From positions 20,001 through 84,000 of the forward strand of contig NC_056416.1 of NCBI RefSeq assembly GCF_905147365.1: 64,000 bases of DNA, given 5' to 3'. This document shows, in pieces, positions 20,314-29,623 of the stretch; position 1 is the stretch's first letter; each line of letters begins with the position of its first letter. The translations under genes were made by a program, and so were the position numbers. The DNA is from Aricia agestis (lineage: Eukaryota; Arthropoda; Insecta; Lepidoptera; Lycaenidae). The notes beneath the pieces were generated by a model. It saw only the letters and a program-made list of their open reading frames with translations. It had not been told where the DNA came from and did not search any database.

Positions 20314-21026
20314 CCGGAGGGGGAAATGCATTACGCATACCACCCAGGCGCAGGGGGCGACCCGAGCGGTTATGTGGGACTCCCGTAGCTAATGAGACCA
20401 CGGTATACCCACTAAAACCCCCCCCCATCTTCCGCCACGCCGCATATTGACGGGGCCACAGGAACGATACACACATCTGCGACCCCGCCAGCGGCCCGAA
20501 GACTTCACGATGGGCGCACAACACATGCGCCCTCCTCCTCGGCCCCCACCAAGGCTGTAGCAGACGCCCCCCGAGTCTGCTACTTGGAGGCCATGTGGTA
20601 GATCAGGTCTGTGGCTCTGCCACCGACCACACCTCGGCCGCAGAGGATAGGGCAAGCGGCGCACCGTAATACCTACTTGCCTCTTCCTCTGCGGCCCCAC
20701 CAATGCCGTTCAAGCGGAACGGCCCCGCCAGCTCGCAGGGGGGGTAGGGAAAGCGGCAACCTACCACAATGCCTCTCCCCCCCGCGATCCGTCCTCGGCC
20801 GCAGAGGATAGGGCAAGCGGCGCACCGTAATACCTACTTGCCTCTTCCTCTGCGGCCCCACCTCGGTGCGCATCCGCAGCGGACTCCTCCAGTCCGCTGG
20901 GAGCGCCCTCCTCGGGCCAGGCGGCGACACCGGCCGGCCCTGGTTGCCTCTTTGCTTCACCGCGGTTGTCCATGCCGCGGTTACTAGAGCCCCACCGCCA
21001 CGACAAGGCGTGCAACCATCGGGGGG
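20284..21026 (-). mobile_element. Short SART-tail element, copy 2
   Basis: A near-identical second copy of the ~0.71-kb element at 4.6 kb. Poly(T) 20,284-20,313 is followed by the same 3' region (CCGGAGGGGGAAATGCATTA), the same internal duplication (period 161 bp, hairpins 20,636-20,696 and 20,797-20,857) and the same 5' end joined to AACCTAACC. Small differences include an extra CG near 20,715. Poly(A) length differs (30 versus 23), as expected for separate insertions or tail slippage. Confidence 0.8.
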
Positions 21027-21690
21027 AACCTAACCTAACCTAACCTAACCTAACCTAACCTAACCTAACCTAACCTAACCTAACCTAACCTAACCTAACC
21101 TAACCTAACCTAACCTAACCTAACCTAACCTAACCTAACCTAACCTAACCTAACCTAACCTAACCTAACCTAACCTAACCTAACCTAACCTAACCTAACC
21201 TAACCTAACCTAACCTAACCTAACCTAACCTAACCTAACCTAACCTAACCTAACCTAACCTAACCTAACCTAACCTAACCTAACCTAACCTAACCTAACC
21301 TAACCTAACCTAACCTAACCTAACCTAACCTAACCTAACCTAACCTAACCTAACCTAACCTAACCTAACCTAACCTAACCTAACCTAACCTAACCTAACC
21401 TAACCTAACCTAACCTAACCTAACCTAACCTAACCTAACCTAACCTAACCTAACCTAACCTAACCTAACCTAACCTAACCTAACCTAACCTAACCTAACC
21501 TAACCTAACCTAACCTAACCTAACCTAACCTAACCTAACCTAACCTAACCTAACCTAACCTAACCTAACCTAACCTAACCTAACCTAACCTAACCTAACC
21601 TAACCTAACCTAACCTAACCTAAACCTAAACCTAAACTTAAACTTAAACTTAAACCTAAACCTAAACCTAAACCTTAACCTAAACCTAAA
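21027..21690. repeat. Telomeric array 6 with degenerate proximal edge
   Basis: About 595 bp of perfect CCTAA, the longest array in the window, ending at ~21,620 in ~70 bp of variant repeats: CCTAAA and CTTAAA hexamers (TTTAGG/TTTAAG type). This marks the junction between subtelomere and unique chromosomal DNA. Confidence 0.97.
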
Positions 21691-22235
21691 GCTTGTATAG
21701 GCTTCTGACATTTGTCTTGTTATCATTGTATAGAAATCAGATTTCTCACTTGGTGGGTATTTTTTTTTTTTTTTTTTCAATATTGAAATGTAATCGAATC
21801 TCCCAGATTAAGATAGGGGATGTTTAGTATACCCCAAATAAGCTTCCATAAAAAGCAATGACGATTCAAAGGTAAGCCTGTAGGGACATTTTAAAATATA
21901 AAAAAAAAAAAAACAAAAAAAAAAAACATATTTTCGTAGCTAAGCTTCGCAGACATTTTATTTTGCACTAAACTAAATGATTTAGTTCTTGTTGTCTTAA
22001 ATATATTTATAATTAACCTAAATAAGGAATTTTCTGGACATATTTTCTTTTTTAAAACTTTAAAATGGCTGCAGTTTCTGAACCCACCGCTAAAATAAAA
22101 AAAAAATAAAAAAAAAAAAAAAAAAAAACGCTCTCTATTTTTTTTATCAGTTTTACCTAATGTAAAAAAAACCTAATAGGTCTCCATGACGCTCGAGTGA
22201 CTACAAAATTAGCACCTTCCCCTCCCCTACTACAA
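21691..22235. other. AT-rich intergenic DNA, nothing recognised
   Basis: AT-rich DNA with several homopolymer A/T runs. No coding region, RNA gene or element end could be supported. Confidence 0.6.
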
Positions 22236-23099
22236 GTAGTGTGCGTTTATTTCGTTTTTTTTTATTTCTATTTGTCGATCATTTCGAAGCACATTATGAT
22301 ACAAAAAAAAAAAGATTTGTTCATGATATCGATAAACTATATTTCAAGTAATGAGAATCCGTAAACACATGTAAAAAGCTATGCAATTTTTGTAGCCAAA
22401 TTATTAATTGATGTGACATTTTTAGTAGGGTTGTTGAGGAAGTGATTATGAGGAAGAGGAGGAGGAAGAGGAATTTTCACGCGCAAATTTAGAGGATGTG
22501 GATGAGGAAGAGGATATTATTTGAGGAAGAGGATGCGGATGAGGAAGCGGAAGAGGAAGCGGATGAGGAAGAGGATGATAGGAAATTATAAATACTAGCG
22601 GACCCAACCCAAAAGTCTTTGTTCTGTCTGTACATAACTAGGTACATACATTACACAAAAAAATAATTAAAAGGGCATTTTCCAGTGGACCAAACTATGA
22701 ATCTGAACCATTCTCACACACACAATAAAGAATCATCAAAATTGGTCCAGCAATTAAGGAGGAGTTCAGTAACATATAGAATGGCTTTATACAGCCGTAG
22801 TGAGACCGATTACCGCATATTATGGCTGCGTAGTGTGTCAAAAAAAGGCTGAACAAGTAAACTGTCGCAAAAATCTGAACAGCGTCCAGAGACTGGCATG
22901 CCTAATAATCACGGGTGCGCTTTCGTCAATACCCACCGCTTCCCTCGAGGCCCTGATCAACCTAACTCCGCTTCCTCTGCTTGTTCAGATGGAGGCTAGA
23001 AAGGCCAGGGCCAGGACGGCGGGCAGGACAAATTAGGCCTCCACCCCATTTAGACATCTGGAACAGTCTCTTCGTGAATCACCCATCATGGACAGACTA

Positions 23100-23612
23100 G
23101 GCTTGGGGCCGAGAGTCTCATATATGGCCCAGAACCGGTCTGCGGAATATCTCCCAGTACTACAAAGCAAGTGCTCGAGGAATTGGTTCGCGAACTAAGC
23201 AGAAAGCAATAATAATAATAATAATAATAATATCTATGGACGCTTCACACCACGTCAGTCTGGCCCCGTGCTAAGTACCTGAAGGACTTGTGTTACAGGT
23301 ACCAGACAACGGAAATATATTTAATACTTTTATACTATACATATATTTAAGATTTTTATTATATCATACACATATTTAATACACATCCAGACCCGGGAAC
23401 ATTGAAAACTTTTTGTTCCGTCGGCGGGATTCGAACCCGCGACCCCCGGCTAGAGCTACCAACGCGCTCACCACTGAGCCACAGAGGTCGTCAAAAAAAA
23501 AGGCTTGGGGCCGAGAGTCTCATATATGGCCCAGAACCGGTCTGCGGAATATCTCCCAGTACTACAAAGCAAGTGCTCGAGGAATTGGTTCGCGAACTAA
23601 GCAGAAAGCAAT
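23100..23612. repeat. 111-bp direct duplication flanking a SINE
   Basis: The 111-bp sequence starting GGCTTGGGGCCGAGAGTCTC at about 23,101 recurs exactly at about 23,502; both copies end AAGCAGAAAGCAAT. The interval is a minus-strand SINE. The duplication is either an unusually long target-site duplication or a local rearrangement. Confidence 0.75.
23211..23499 (-). mobile_element. tRNA-derived SINE (minus strand)
   Basis: Read on the minus strand, the head (23,499 to ~23,425) has Pol III promoter boxes: TGGCTCAGTGG (A box) and GGTTCGAATCC (B box), followed by a body with ACAAAAAGTTTTCAATGTTC and a tail of ATT repeats (AAT on +, 23,211-23,232). Related bodies occur at 29.8 and 30.4 kb. The A and B boxes are of tRNA type, but the head does not close into a full functional tRNA, so this is not a tRNA gene. 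Confidence 0.8.
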
Positions 23613-24305
23613 GGGTTGAGTCCCAGGCCTTGAACACTCCAAGGCACTAATTGCTGGCTTTAACAAGAAACTATCAAAAATAGTGCTCACCATGGGTAGG
23701 AATCAATTAAGAATCCTTACCAGAAGCCTAACTGGGCACTGCAAGCTCAATAAGCACCTTAGCAGAATAGGTGTTAGTAGCTTAACGACTTGCAGATTCT
23801 GCGAGGAGGAGGATGAGACACCTATACACCTTCTCCTTGACTGTCCTGCTCTACTACAGAGCAGGAACAGGCACCTTGGTCGCTACGAATACTCATCCAC
23901 AGAGGAAATTCGTGGCATCAACCATAACCACATCGTTCAATTTATGAGCAGCATTGGGTTGGGGACCGTACTCTAATGCGAAGGAGTCACAATAGATGAC
24001 CTGCCTTCAGCAATAAAAAAAAACATACACAACACACGCACACAAAAAAAAGATGAGTAAATAATACAATTCTCTGGCTCTGGCGTGTGCATTGCCATGA
24101 TTGGATACGCGACGCGCATGCGCAGTGAAATTCCTCATAAATTCCTCTTAAATTTTGAGGAAGCGATAGCGGAAGAGGATTTTTTTATTTTTATTTATGA
24201 GGATGCGGTAACGGTTGAGGAACCCAAAATATTGCGGAACTTCCTCAATATGAGGAAGCGGAAGAGGAATCCTCAGAAACCCTAATTTTTAGCACTAATG
24301 CCTTA

Positions 24306-24478
24306 AGGTGCCCATACACGGGACAATTTGTCGTTTCGATTGATCGTCAAGAAAATCGTCCAATCGATCTTTTGAACGTAAAATCGTTTGCGATATTGCT
24401 ACACACGTACAATTTGTCGTTCGATTTTAACATCGAGGAGATAAATCGTTACGATAATTGTCCCGTGTATGGCCACCT
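24306..24478. mobile_element. 173-bp MITE with TTA target duplication (Harbinger-like)
   Basis: Inverted ends AGGTGCCCATACACGGGACA / TGTCCCGTGTATGGCCACCT (one mismatch in 20) flanked by TTA on each side. The paralogous repeat near 47.11 kb has a single TTA and no insertion. TWA 3-bp duplications are typical of PIF/Harbinger elements. Confidence 0.75.
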
Positions 24479-24543
24479 TTATAAAGCACGAATAAGGGAT
24501 TATTAAACTTGACGGCGCTGCGGAAATAGTTTTACTTCAAATG

Positions 24544-24594
24544 TTATAATATTAATCTACCAAAACAATGATTTTTGGTAGATTAATATTATAA
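24544..24594. repeat. Perfect AT-rich hairpin
   Basis: TTATAATATTAATCTACCAA and its exact complement surround a short loop (~51 bp in all). Possibly the core of a small foldback element. Confidence 0.6.
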
Positions 24595-24744
24595 TTGGTA
24601 ATTTCCAAACGAAATAAGAGTTATCGCTCTGACGTAACGCTAAACACTGAATAGGTGGCCAATTAAAATGATACTGGCCGAATATGGCAAAACTATGATT
24701 TATTGTCTGTGGATAAATAAATAAAAAAGAAGGAGAAGAAGAAA

Positions 24745-25895
24745 ATGGTTCGGACGGAGTTAGGTCGAACGGAGTTAGGTCGAATGGAGTTGGGTCGAAC
24801 GCAATTAGGTCGAATGGGGTTAGGTCAAATGGAGTTAGAATCTAGTTAGGTTGAGTTTTTTAAAGCGGGCTTTCATTAATAGAGCTTTTGCTTATCGGTT
24901 AAAGAGGGGTAAGGTTAAAATGGGTTAGTTTAATGACGTTAGATTAAATGAGGTTAGGTTAAATGAGGTTAGGTTAAATGAGGCTAGGTTAAATGAGGTT
25001 AGTTTAAATGAGGTTAGGTTAAATGAGGTTAGGTTAAATGAGGTTAGGTTAAATGAGGTTAGGTTAAATGAGGTTAGGTTAAATGAGGTTAGGTTAAATG
25101 AGGTTAGGTTAAATGATGTTAGGTTAAATGAGGTTAGGTTAAATGAGGTTAGGATATATGAGGTTAGGTTAAATGAGGTTAGGTTTAAGGAGATTAGGTA
25201 AAATGAAGTTAGGTTAAAGGGTGGTTAAAGGAGGTTCGTTTAGTGAAAGGTTGGAAGAAATTAGGTTATTCTAAATTGGGGTTTTGTTAAACGGTGTTGT
25301 GTTAAAAGGTGTTAAGTAAAAAAGTGTTACTTTAAAAGGTGTAAAATTAAAAGGTATTAGGTCAAAAGGGGTTAGGTTTAAATGGGTTAGGTTAAAATGG
25401 GTTTAATTACGAGGGGGTAGGTTAAAAGGGTATAGAATAAAACCAGTCGTGTAAAGGCAGTTAGGTTAAAAGAAGGTTAGGTCAAAAGAGGTCAGGTTTA
25501 ATGAGGTTCGGTTAAAAATTGTTAGTTTAAAAGAGGGTAGGTTAAAGGAGGTTAGGTTAAAAGAGGTTAGGTTAAAGGAGGTTAGGTTAAAGGAGTTTAG
25601 GTTAAAGGAGATTAGGTTAAAAGAGGTTTGGTTAAAAGGGGTTAGGTTAAAAGGGGTTAGGTTAAAAGGGGTTAGGTTAAAAGAGGTTAGGTTAAAAGAG
25701 GTTAGGTTAAAAGAGGTTAGGTTAAAAGAGGTTAGGTTAAAAGAGGTTAGGTTAAAAGAGGTTAGGTTAAAAGAGGTTAGGTTAAAAGAGGTTAGGTTAA
25801 AAGAGGTTAGGTTAAAAGAGGTTAGGTTAAAAGAGGTTAGGTTAAAAGAGGTTAGGTTAAAAGAGGTTAGGTTAAAAGGGGTTAGGTTGATCATA
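24745..25895. repeat. 15-bp minisatellite carrying TTAGG in each unit
   Basis: Three sub-blocks share a 15-bp period: CGAACGGAGTTAGGT (24,750-24,840), AAATGAGGTTAGGTT (24,950-25,200) and AAAAGAGGTTAGGTT (25,540-25,890). Each unit contains one TTAGG telomere word on the + strand. The last block is nearly perfect, the middle parts degrade. The long minus-strand frame here (repeating FNLTS) is a product of the period and not a gene. Confidence 0.9.
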
Positions 25896-25899
25896 GACA

Positions 25900-27035
25900 A
25901 ATTGTATGTTTTATAAAAAGGTATGAGAGATTGTATATAATAATTATTATTATACTTACATTAATATTGAAAGGTTAGGTCTGAATTTTTTTTGCGTAGG
26001 TTCGCCTGTATATTAATCGTTGGGTTAGCGGTCCCGGAGGAACCTATCTTAGGCATCAAAGTCACTTTGACAACAGCTGTCAAACTAACTTTGACTTATG
26101 TCAACTACCGAAGCAAAGGGTAAATAAAGAGACTTTCGTGTGTAATATTTATTATCACAATAACGACGTTTTCTAGGCAACTGCAGCACATCCGCACGTC
26201 TTGCCGCAGCTTGCAGGAGCGCTCATAAACAGGCGACAAGAATCTTCTGCTAGCGATCTCCGTACAGCGTTCCACCACACGATTGCAACGCGTACGTGCA
26301 AGAAATTACATCACAAGTTTAATTTTCTGTTGTCTCATATAATATAACCATGTCTCTACATAAATAAGATATGAATTAGGTCAGTTTTTAACTGCCGACC
26401 AAAAAGAGGGGTTTTATCTATATTGTACAATGTAGTTTTAGCACCGAATATAACAAACAACGTAGTCGGGTACAAAATGAACTTACGTACGTTACCTTTC
26501 AGATTAGTCGTATTCGTATGGAACAACATCACATTGTTTTAATGCTGCAGCTGATGTTTATTACGCCTTTATTAGCGAATATTATTGTTACCTGCAAAAT
26601 AGTTAGCTTCTACCCGTAATACGTAAAACAGTCGATACTGGGTACTTGGTTCATGCTAAACCATTCGTGATTCGTTTTTATCACTTCACAATCTCTAATA
26701 TGTTCTTAGATTATTATTAGAATGGATTTTTTTAGACATCAAAATATAAAGCTGAAAAAAACTATGTTGATAAAAATGCGCAAACTTGGTGAAAATTTTT
26801 GACAATAATGACATTGACGTAAGTCGTTACCATAGACTAAAGTTTGATGTCAATGTTTTTGTCTATGATTGTGTCTATACCTGAGTGTTGCCATAATATT
26901 CTGGAAATGTTCGTTTTTATTCGACCTTAAAACGGAAATAGTGTGGGAATTGGGAATTACGATTCATTATTCGTAGGTCGTAGGATTATTTGATAAATCG
27001 AATTATCGCGTAAATTCTAGGGATTTCGCGAAAAC
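25900..27035. other. Intergenic, no gene recognised
   Basis: AT-rich DNA. A moderately GC segment (26,165-26,310) shows no long frame and no splice-site pattern that I could defend. Contains the palindromic word TGACAACAGCTGTCA at ~26,068. Confidence 0.5.
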
Positions 27036-27115
27036 ACGCCGGTTTTCTGTAAGGACGTGGTATTTCTCCGGTCGAGCTGGCCTATTCGTGCCGAAGCATG
27101 GCTCTCCCACGTCAA
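27036..27115. repeat. Dispersed repeat fragment
   Basis: The stretch ACGTGGTATTTCTCCGGTCG ... AAGCATGGCTCTCCCACG recurs at 54,236-54,295, there as the end of a longer repeat. A short interspersed element fragment of unknown class. Confidence 0.65.
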
Positions 27116-27299
27116 AAGTGTTATCAAATAAATGAATTACATTTAATTTAATAAAATTAGCAGCATAGATTGAAATACAACCTAGTTGCCTAGTGAATAA
27201 AGTTGCATTTCATTAAAATTTATTTATTTAACGAAATGACTTAGCGCAAAATGATATCTATTATCGTGTTAATAAAGTTTCATTTTACTTGAATTTTTG

Positions 27300-27780
27300 T
27301 CGGCGTGGCGCGGCTTGTGATATCACGCGCCGTGAGAAGGGGTGGCTCGTGTTCGCCTGTTTGCTCAACCCGCGCCTTTGAAGTTACCGACTTTAATCGG
27401 ATCAGGACGCGCCTGCACGAGCCGCGCCGCGCCACCCCTTCACACGGCGCGTGGCTCGAGCGGGCGCGGCGCGGCTTGTGGTAGCACGCGCCGTGAGAAC
27501 GCAACCACGCCACCACTTTCTTCGGGCGCGTGGCTCGAGCTGGCGCGTGATATTAAACGCGCCTGCTCGAGCCAGCCCGAGCCATCCCTTCACACGGCGC
27601 GTGGCTCGAGCGGGCGCGGCGCGGCTTGCGATAATACGCGCCGTGAGAAGGCACCATTACGAGATTTATACTCGCGCCTCGTGGCTCGGCGCGCGCCGCG
27701 AGACGAGCCGCGAGCTCAAGTTTACACTCAGGGCTCGCGGCGCGTCTCGCGGCTCGCCTCGTGGCTCGCGCGCAAGTGGT
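27300..27780. repeat. GC-rich imperfect repeat island
   Basis: A sharply bounded CpG-rich island in AT-rich DNA. The phrase GCGCGGCTTGTGATATCACGCGCCGTGAGAA recurs in variant form three times (27,309, 27,470 and 27,620), with many GGCTCG/CGAGCC words in both orientations. Open frames are long only because of the composition. It could be the interior of a GC-rich DNA transposon; no ends were identified. Confidence 0.55.
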
Positions 27781-28142
27781 AATCGAGTATCTCGGACACT
27801 TTCGGTCCGGTGTCGGTATTTTGTGCCCGAGACAAAGGGTCACGCGAGGAAAGCGAGCGCATTACTGTACACTCTCGCGTTTTTCACTACTAGTCGCGCC
27901 GCTAGACAGTGCAGAACAGAAAAATAACAATAATAAACGCACGTGAATAAACGTCTAATGCGTAATAAAAAACGTGAATAGTGATCTATGATCATTGATC
28001 GTAGATATGTTTTCGCCATTTTTTTATTTTTATTGTGTAAAAACAGCTGCAAGAGAAGTGTTTTCGTCCATCTCATAGAGAAAAATAATGGTCCATCTTC
28101 TCTGAGTCAAAACTGCGATTGAACTAAGCGAGAATGTACCAT

Positions 28143-28290
28143 CGAGGAAGTTGATTCCTATGCAATTGACAGACCAACGTTATTTGGCCGAATATGTCAA
28201 TTCAATGTTAATTGTGATCTGTCAGCTGGGTTTGACGTAACGCAACCAAACTACTTAGGTCCCCGATTTGCATAGGAATCAACTTCTCTG
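28143..28290. mobile_element. ~148-bp MITE with inverted ends
   Basis: Ends GGAAGTTGATTCCTATGCAA and TTTGCATAGGAATCAACTTC are an 18-bp perfect inverted repeat (GAAGTTGATTCCTATGCA core). Outermost bases match poorly and the target duplication (AT?) is uncertain. Confidence 0.6.
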
Positions 28291-28861
28291 ATAGGACATG
28301 ATCGCACTCGGGCAAGGGGCTCTCGCACGAGACTCTTGCCCGAGATCTCTCGGCGAGAGTGTACAGCCGACATAAATTTAATACCTAGCGGAATATCAGC
28401 AACAATCTCGAGCTGTCAGACTCAGACGTAACCAAAATTGGTTTTCGTCTGTGTGAAAAATATGTGTACGTATACACTTACACAAGCATGATTGAACATT
28501 TAAATTGTGCAGCACGTGCCGACTGGACGTCAAAAAAGTGTGCTGCTGTCATGTATCACACGTCTCTTTTTACCACGCAGTGTTACTGATAGTGACATCT
28601 CTCTTGCTCAGGCCTTTGTTTCTCTATTCCGCTAGGTATATTAACTTTATGGATGAAACGCACTTAAACATAATTCATTAAAATGGAGAATGTTACCTAA
28701 TTTTGATTATTAGCAGTCCACATTATCTATCAAAAATAAAGAATACTAGCTGTTGCCCGCGACTTCGTCCGCGTGGACTTTAGTTTATAGCGCGCGGTGT
28801 CAACAAAATTTGTGTCAAATTTAAAAACTTTTTAAAACCCTGGTAAGTGGTACCCCTCTTA

Positions 28862-28938
28862 GGGCCGCGCTACACCGGAATGGCAGCGCTGAAAGTGCTC
28901 GCCTCGCATGGCAGCGCCATTCCGGTGTAGCGCGGCCC
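28862..28938. mobile_element. 77-bp palindromic micro-MITE with TTA duplication
   Basis: 23-bp perfect inverted ends GGGCCGCGCTACACCGGAAT-GGC, flanked by TTA at 28,859-28,861 and 28,939-28,941. It interrupts the Helitron end sequence, which is continuous in the related copy at ~29.53 kb. GGGC ends with TWA duplications fit PIF/Harbinger. Confidence 0.75.
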
Positions 28939-28984
28939 TTAATTAATCAAAATACCCAAAAACAGCTGTGCAGTGTGCACATAA

Positions 28985-29623
28985 TCTATACTAATATTAT
29001 AAATGCGAAAGTATCTCTGTCTGTCTGTCTGTCTGTCAGTCTCGCTTTCACGCCAAACGCCAAAACTACCGAACCGATTGTAATGAAATTTTGTATACAG
29101 ATAGTCTAAAGCCTGAGAAAGGACATAGGCTACTTTTTTACTGGAAAAAAGGGTTGTAAGGGGGTGAAAATGCGTAAATTTGTTCAAATTAAGTTAGTTC
29201 CAACAATTCATAATAGATGGCGCCGTGCGTCTTCTACATCGCGCTGCCGCTTGCTCAAAAGTCTTCCTATAAGACGTGGTATCATCTTACATTTAAGTTT
29301 CGATTTTTTTCGATTGTTATATCTATTCTACGGTATTAAATAACTCAGTACTTTATCTGTGCAGTGACGTAACCTTAAATCTATCAATGATAAATAGTTT
29401 ATGGGTAAAGTTGTGTAATTGGAGGGCTAAATAAGCTTTAAAATTTGGCATAAAATATAAAATTTAATATAAAAAAATGTAATACTTATTGTGTGCACAC
29501 TGCACAGCTCTATTGATTTAAGGGGTACCAGGGTTTTTTTATAAAAGCTTTTGATACCAATTTTGTTGACATCGCGCGCTATAAACTGAAGTCCACGCGG
29601 ACGAAGTCGCGGGCAACAGCTAG
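28985..29623 (+). mobile_element. Plus-strand non-autonomous Helitron (639 bp)
   Basis: Starts TCTATACTAATATTATAAAT after A (28,984) and ends GCGGGCAACAGCTAG before T (29,624): the exact A^T Helitron insertion. A stem-loop (CGCGGAC-GAA-GTCGCG) lies ~12 bp before the CTAG end. CTGTCTGT microsatellite near the 5' end. Related in inverted orientation to the sequence at 28,746-28,984, so the two form a foldback. Confidence 0.78.

Larger units (their letters stand above)
22780..23980 (+). pseudogene. Broken non-LTR retrotransposon ORF2 fragment, split by a SINE
   Basis: Two coding remnants. 22,780-23,036 resembles the region just C-terminal to the RT (VRPITAYYGCVV, LNSVQRLACLIITGALSSIP, LEALINLTPLPLLV). 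23,640-23,976 resembles the C-terminal tail after RNase H (LRILTRSLTGHCKLNKHL, TTCRFCEEEDETPIHLLLDC). Frameshifts and a SINE-centred insertion separate them. These motifs are common in insect LINE ORF2 proteins of the jockey/I group; the exact clade is not resolved. The product is dead. Confidence 0.7.
22426..24284. mobile_element. hAT-like non-autonomous DNA transposon, 8-bp target duplication
   Basis: Ends TAGGGTTGTTGAGGA and TCCTCAGAAACCCTA form a 15-bp terminal inverted repeat with two mismatches. Flanks are an exact 8-bp duplication ATTTTTAG (22,418-22,425 and 24,285-24,292), present once at the matching empty site near 47.09 kb. 8-bp duplications are diagnostic of the hAT superfamily. 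Subterminal regions (22,436-22,590 and 24,120-24,275) are crowded with GAGGAAG/GAGGATG motifs in both orientations, plausible transposase-binding repeats. No transposase is encoded; the interior is filled by retroelement fragments. Confidence 0.82.
22236..24512 (+). repeat. Dispersed repeat copy 1, split by two transposon insertions
   Basis: The sequence 22,236-22,425 plus 24,285-24,305 and 24,482-24,512 corresponds to an uninterrupted stretch at ~46,911-47,133 (shared phrases: CACATTATGATACA, GAGAATCCGTAAACACA, ATTAATTGATGTGACATTTT, AGCACGAATAAGGGATTA). In this copy a hAT-like element and a small TTA-flanked MITE interrupt it, so the other copy serves as an empty site for both. Confidence 0.8.

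Noticed and set aside
23425..23499. A tRNA gene on the minus strand
   Set aside because: A and B boxes are present but the acceptor stem does not close and the sequence continues into a SINE body; related bodies occur elsewhere.
25466..25900. 144-codon minus-strand frame of repeating FNLTS
   Set aside because: Exact consequence of a 15-bp minisatellite (five codons per unit).
27342..27927. Several Arg/Ala-rich frames of 80-158 codons
   Set aside because: Dense on both strands of a GC-rich repeat island with no start context, domain or splice pattern.
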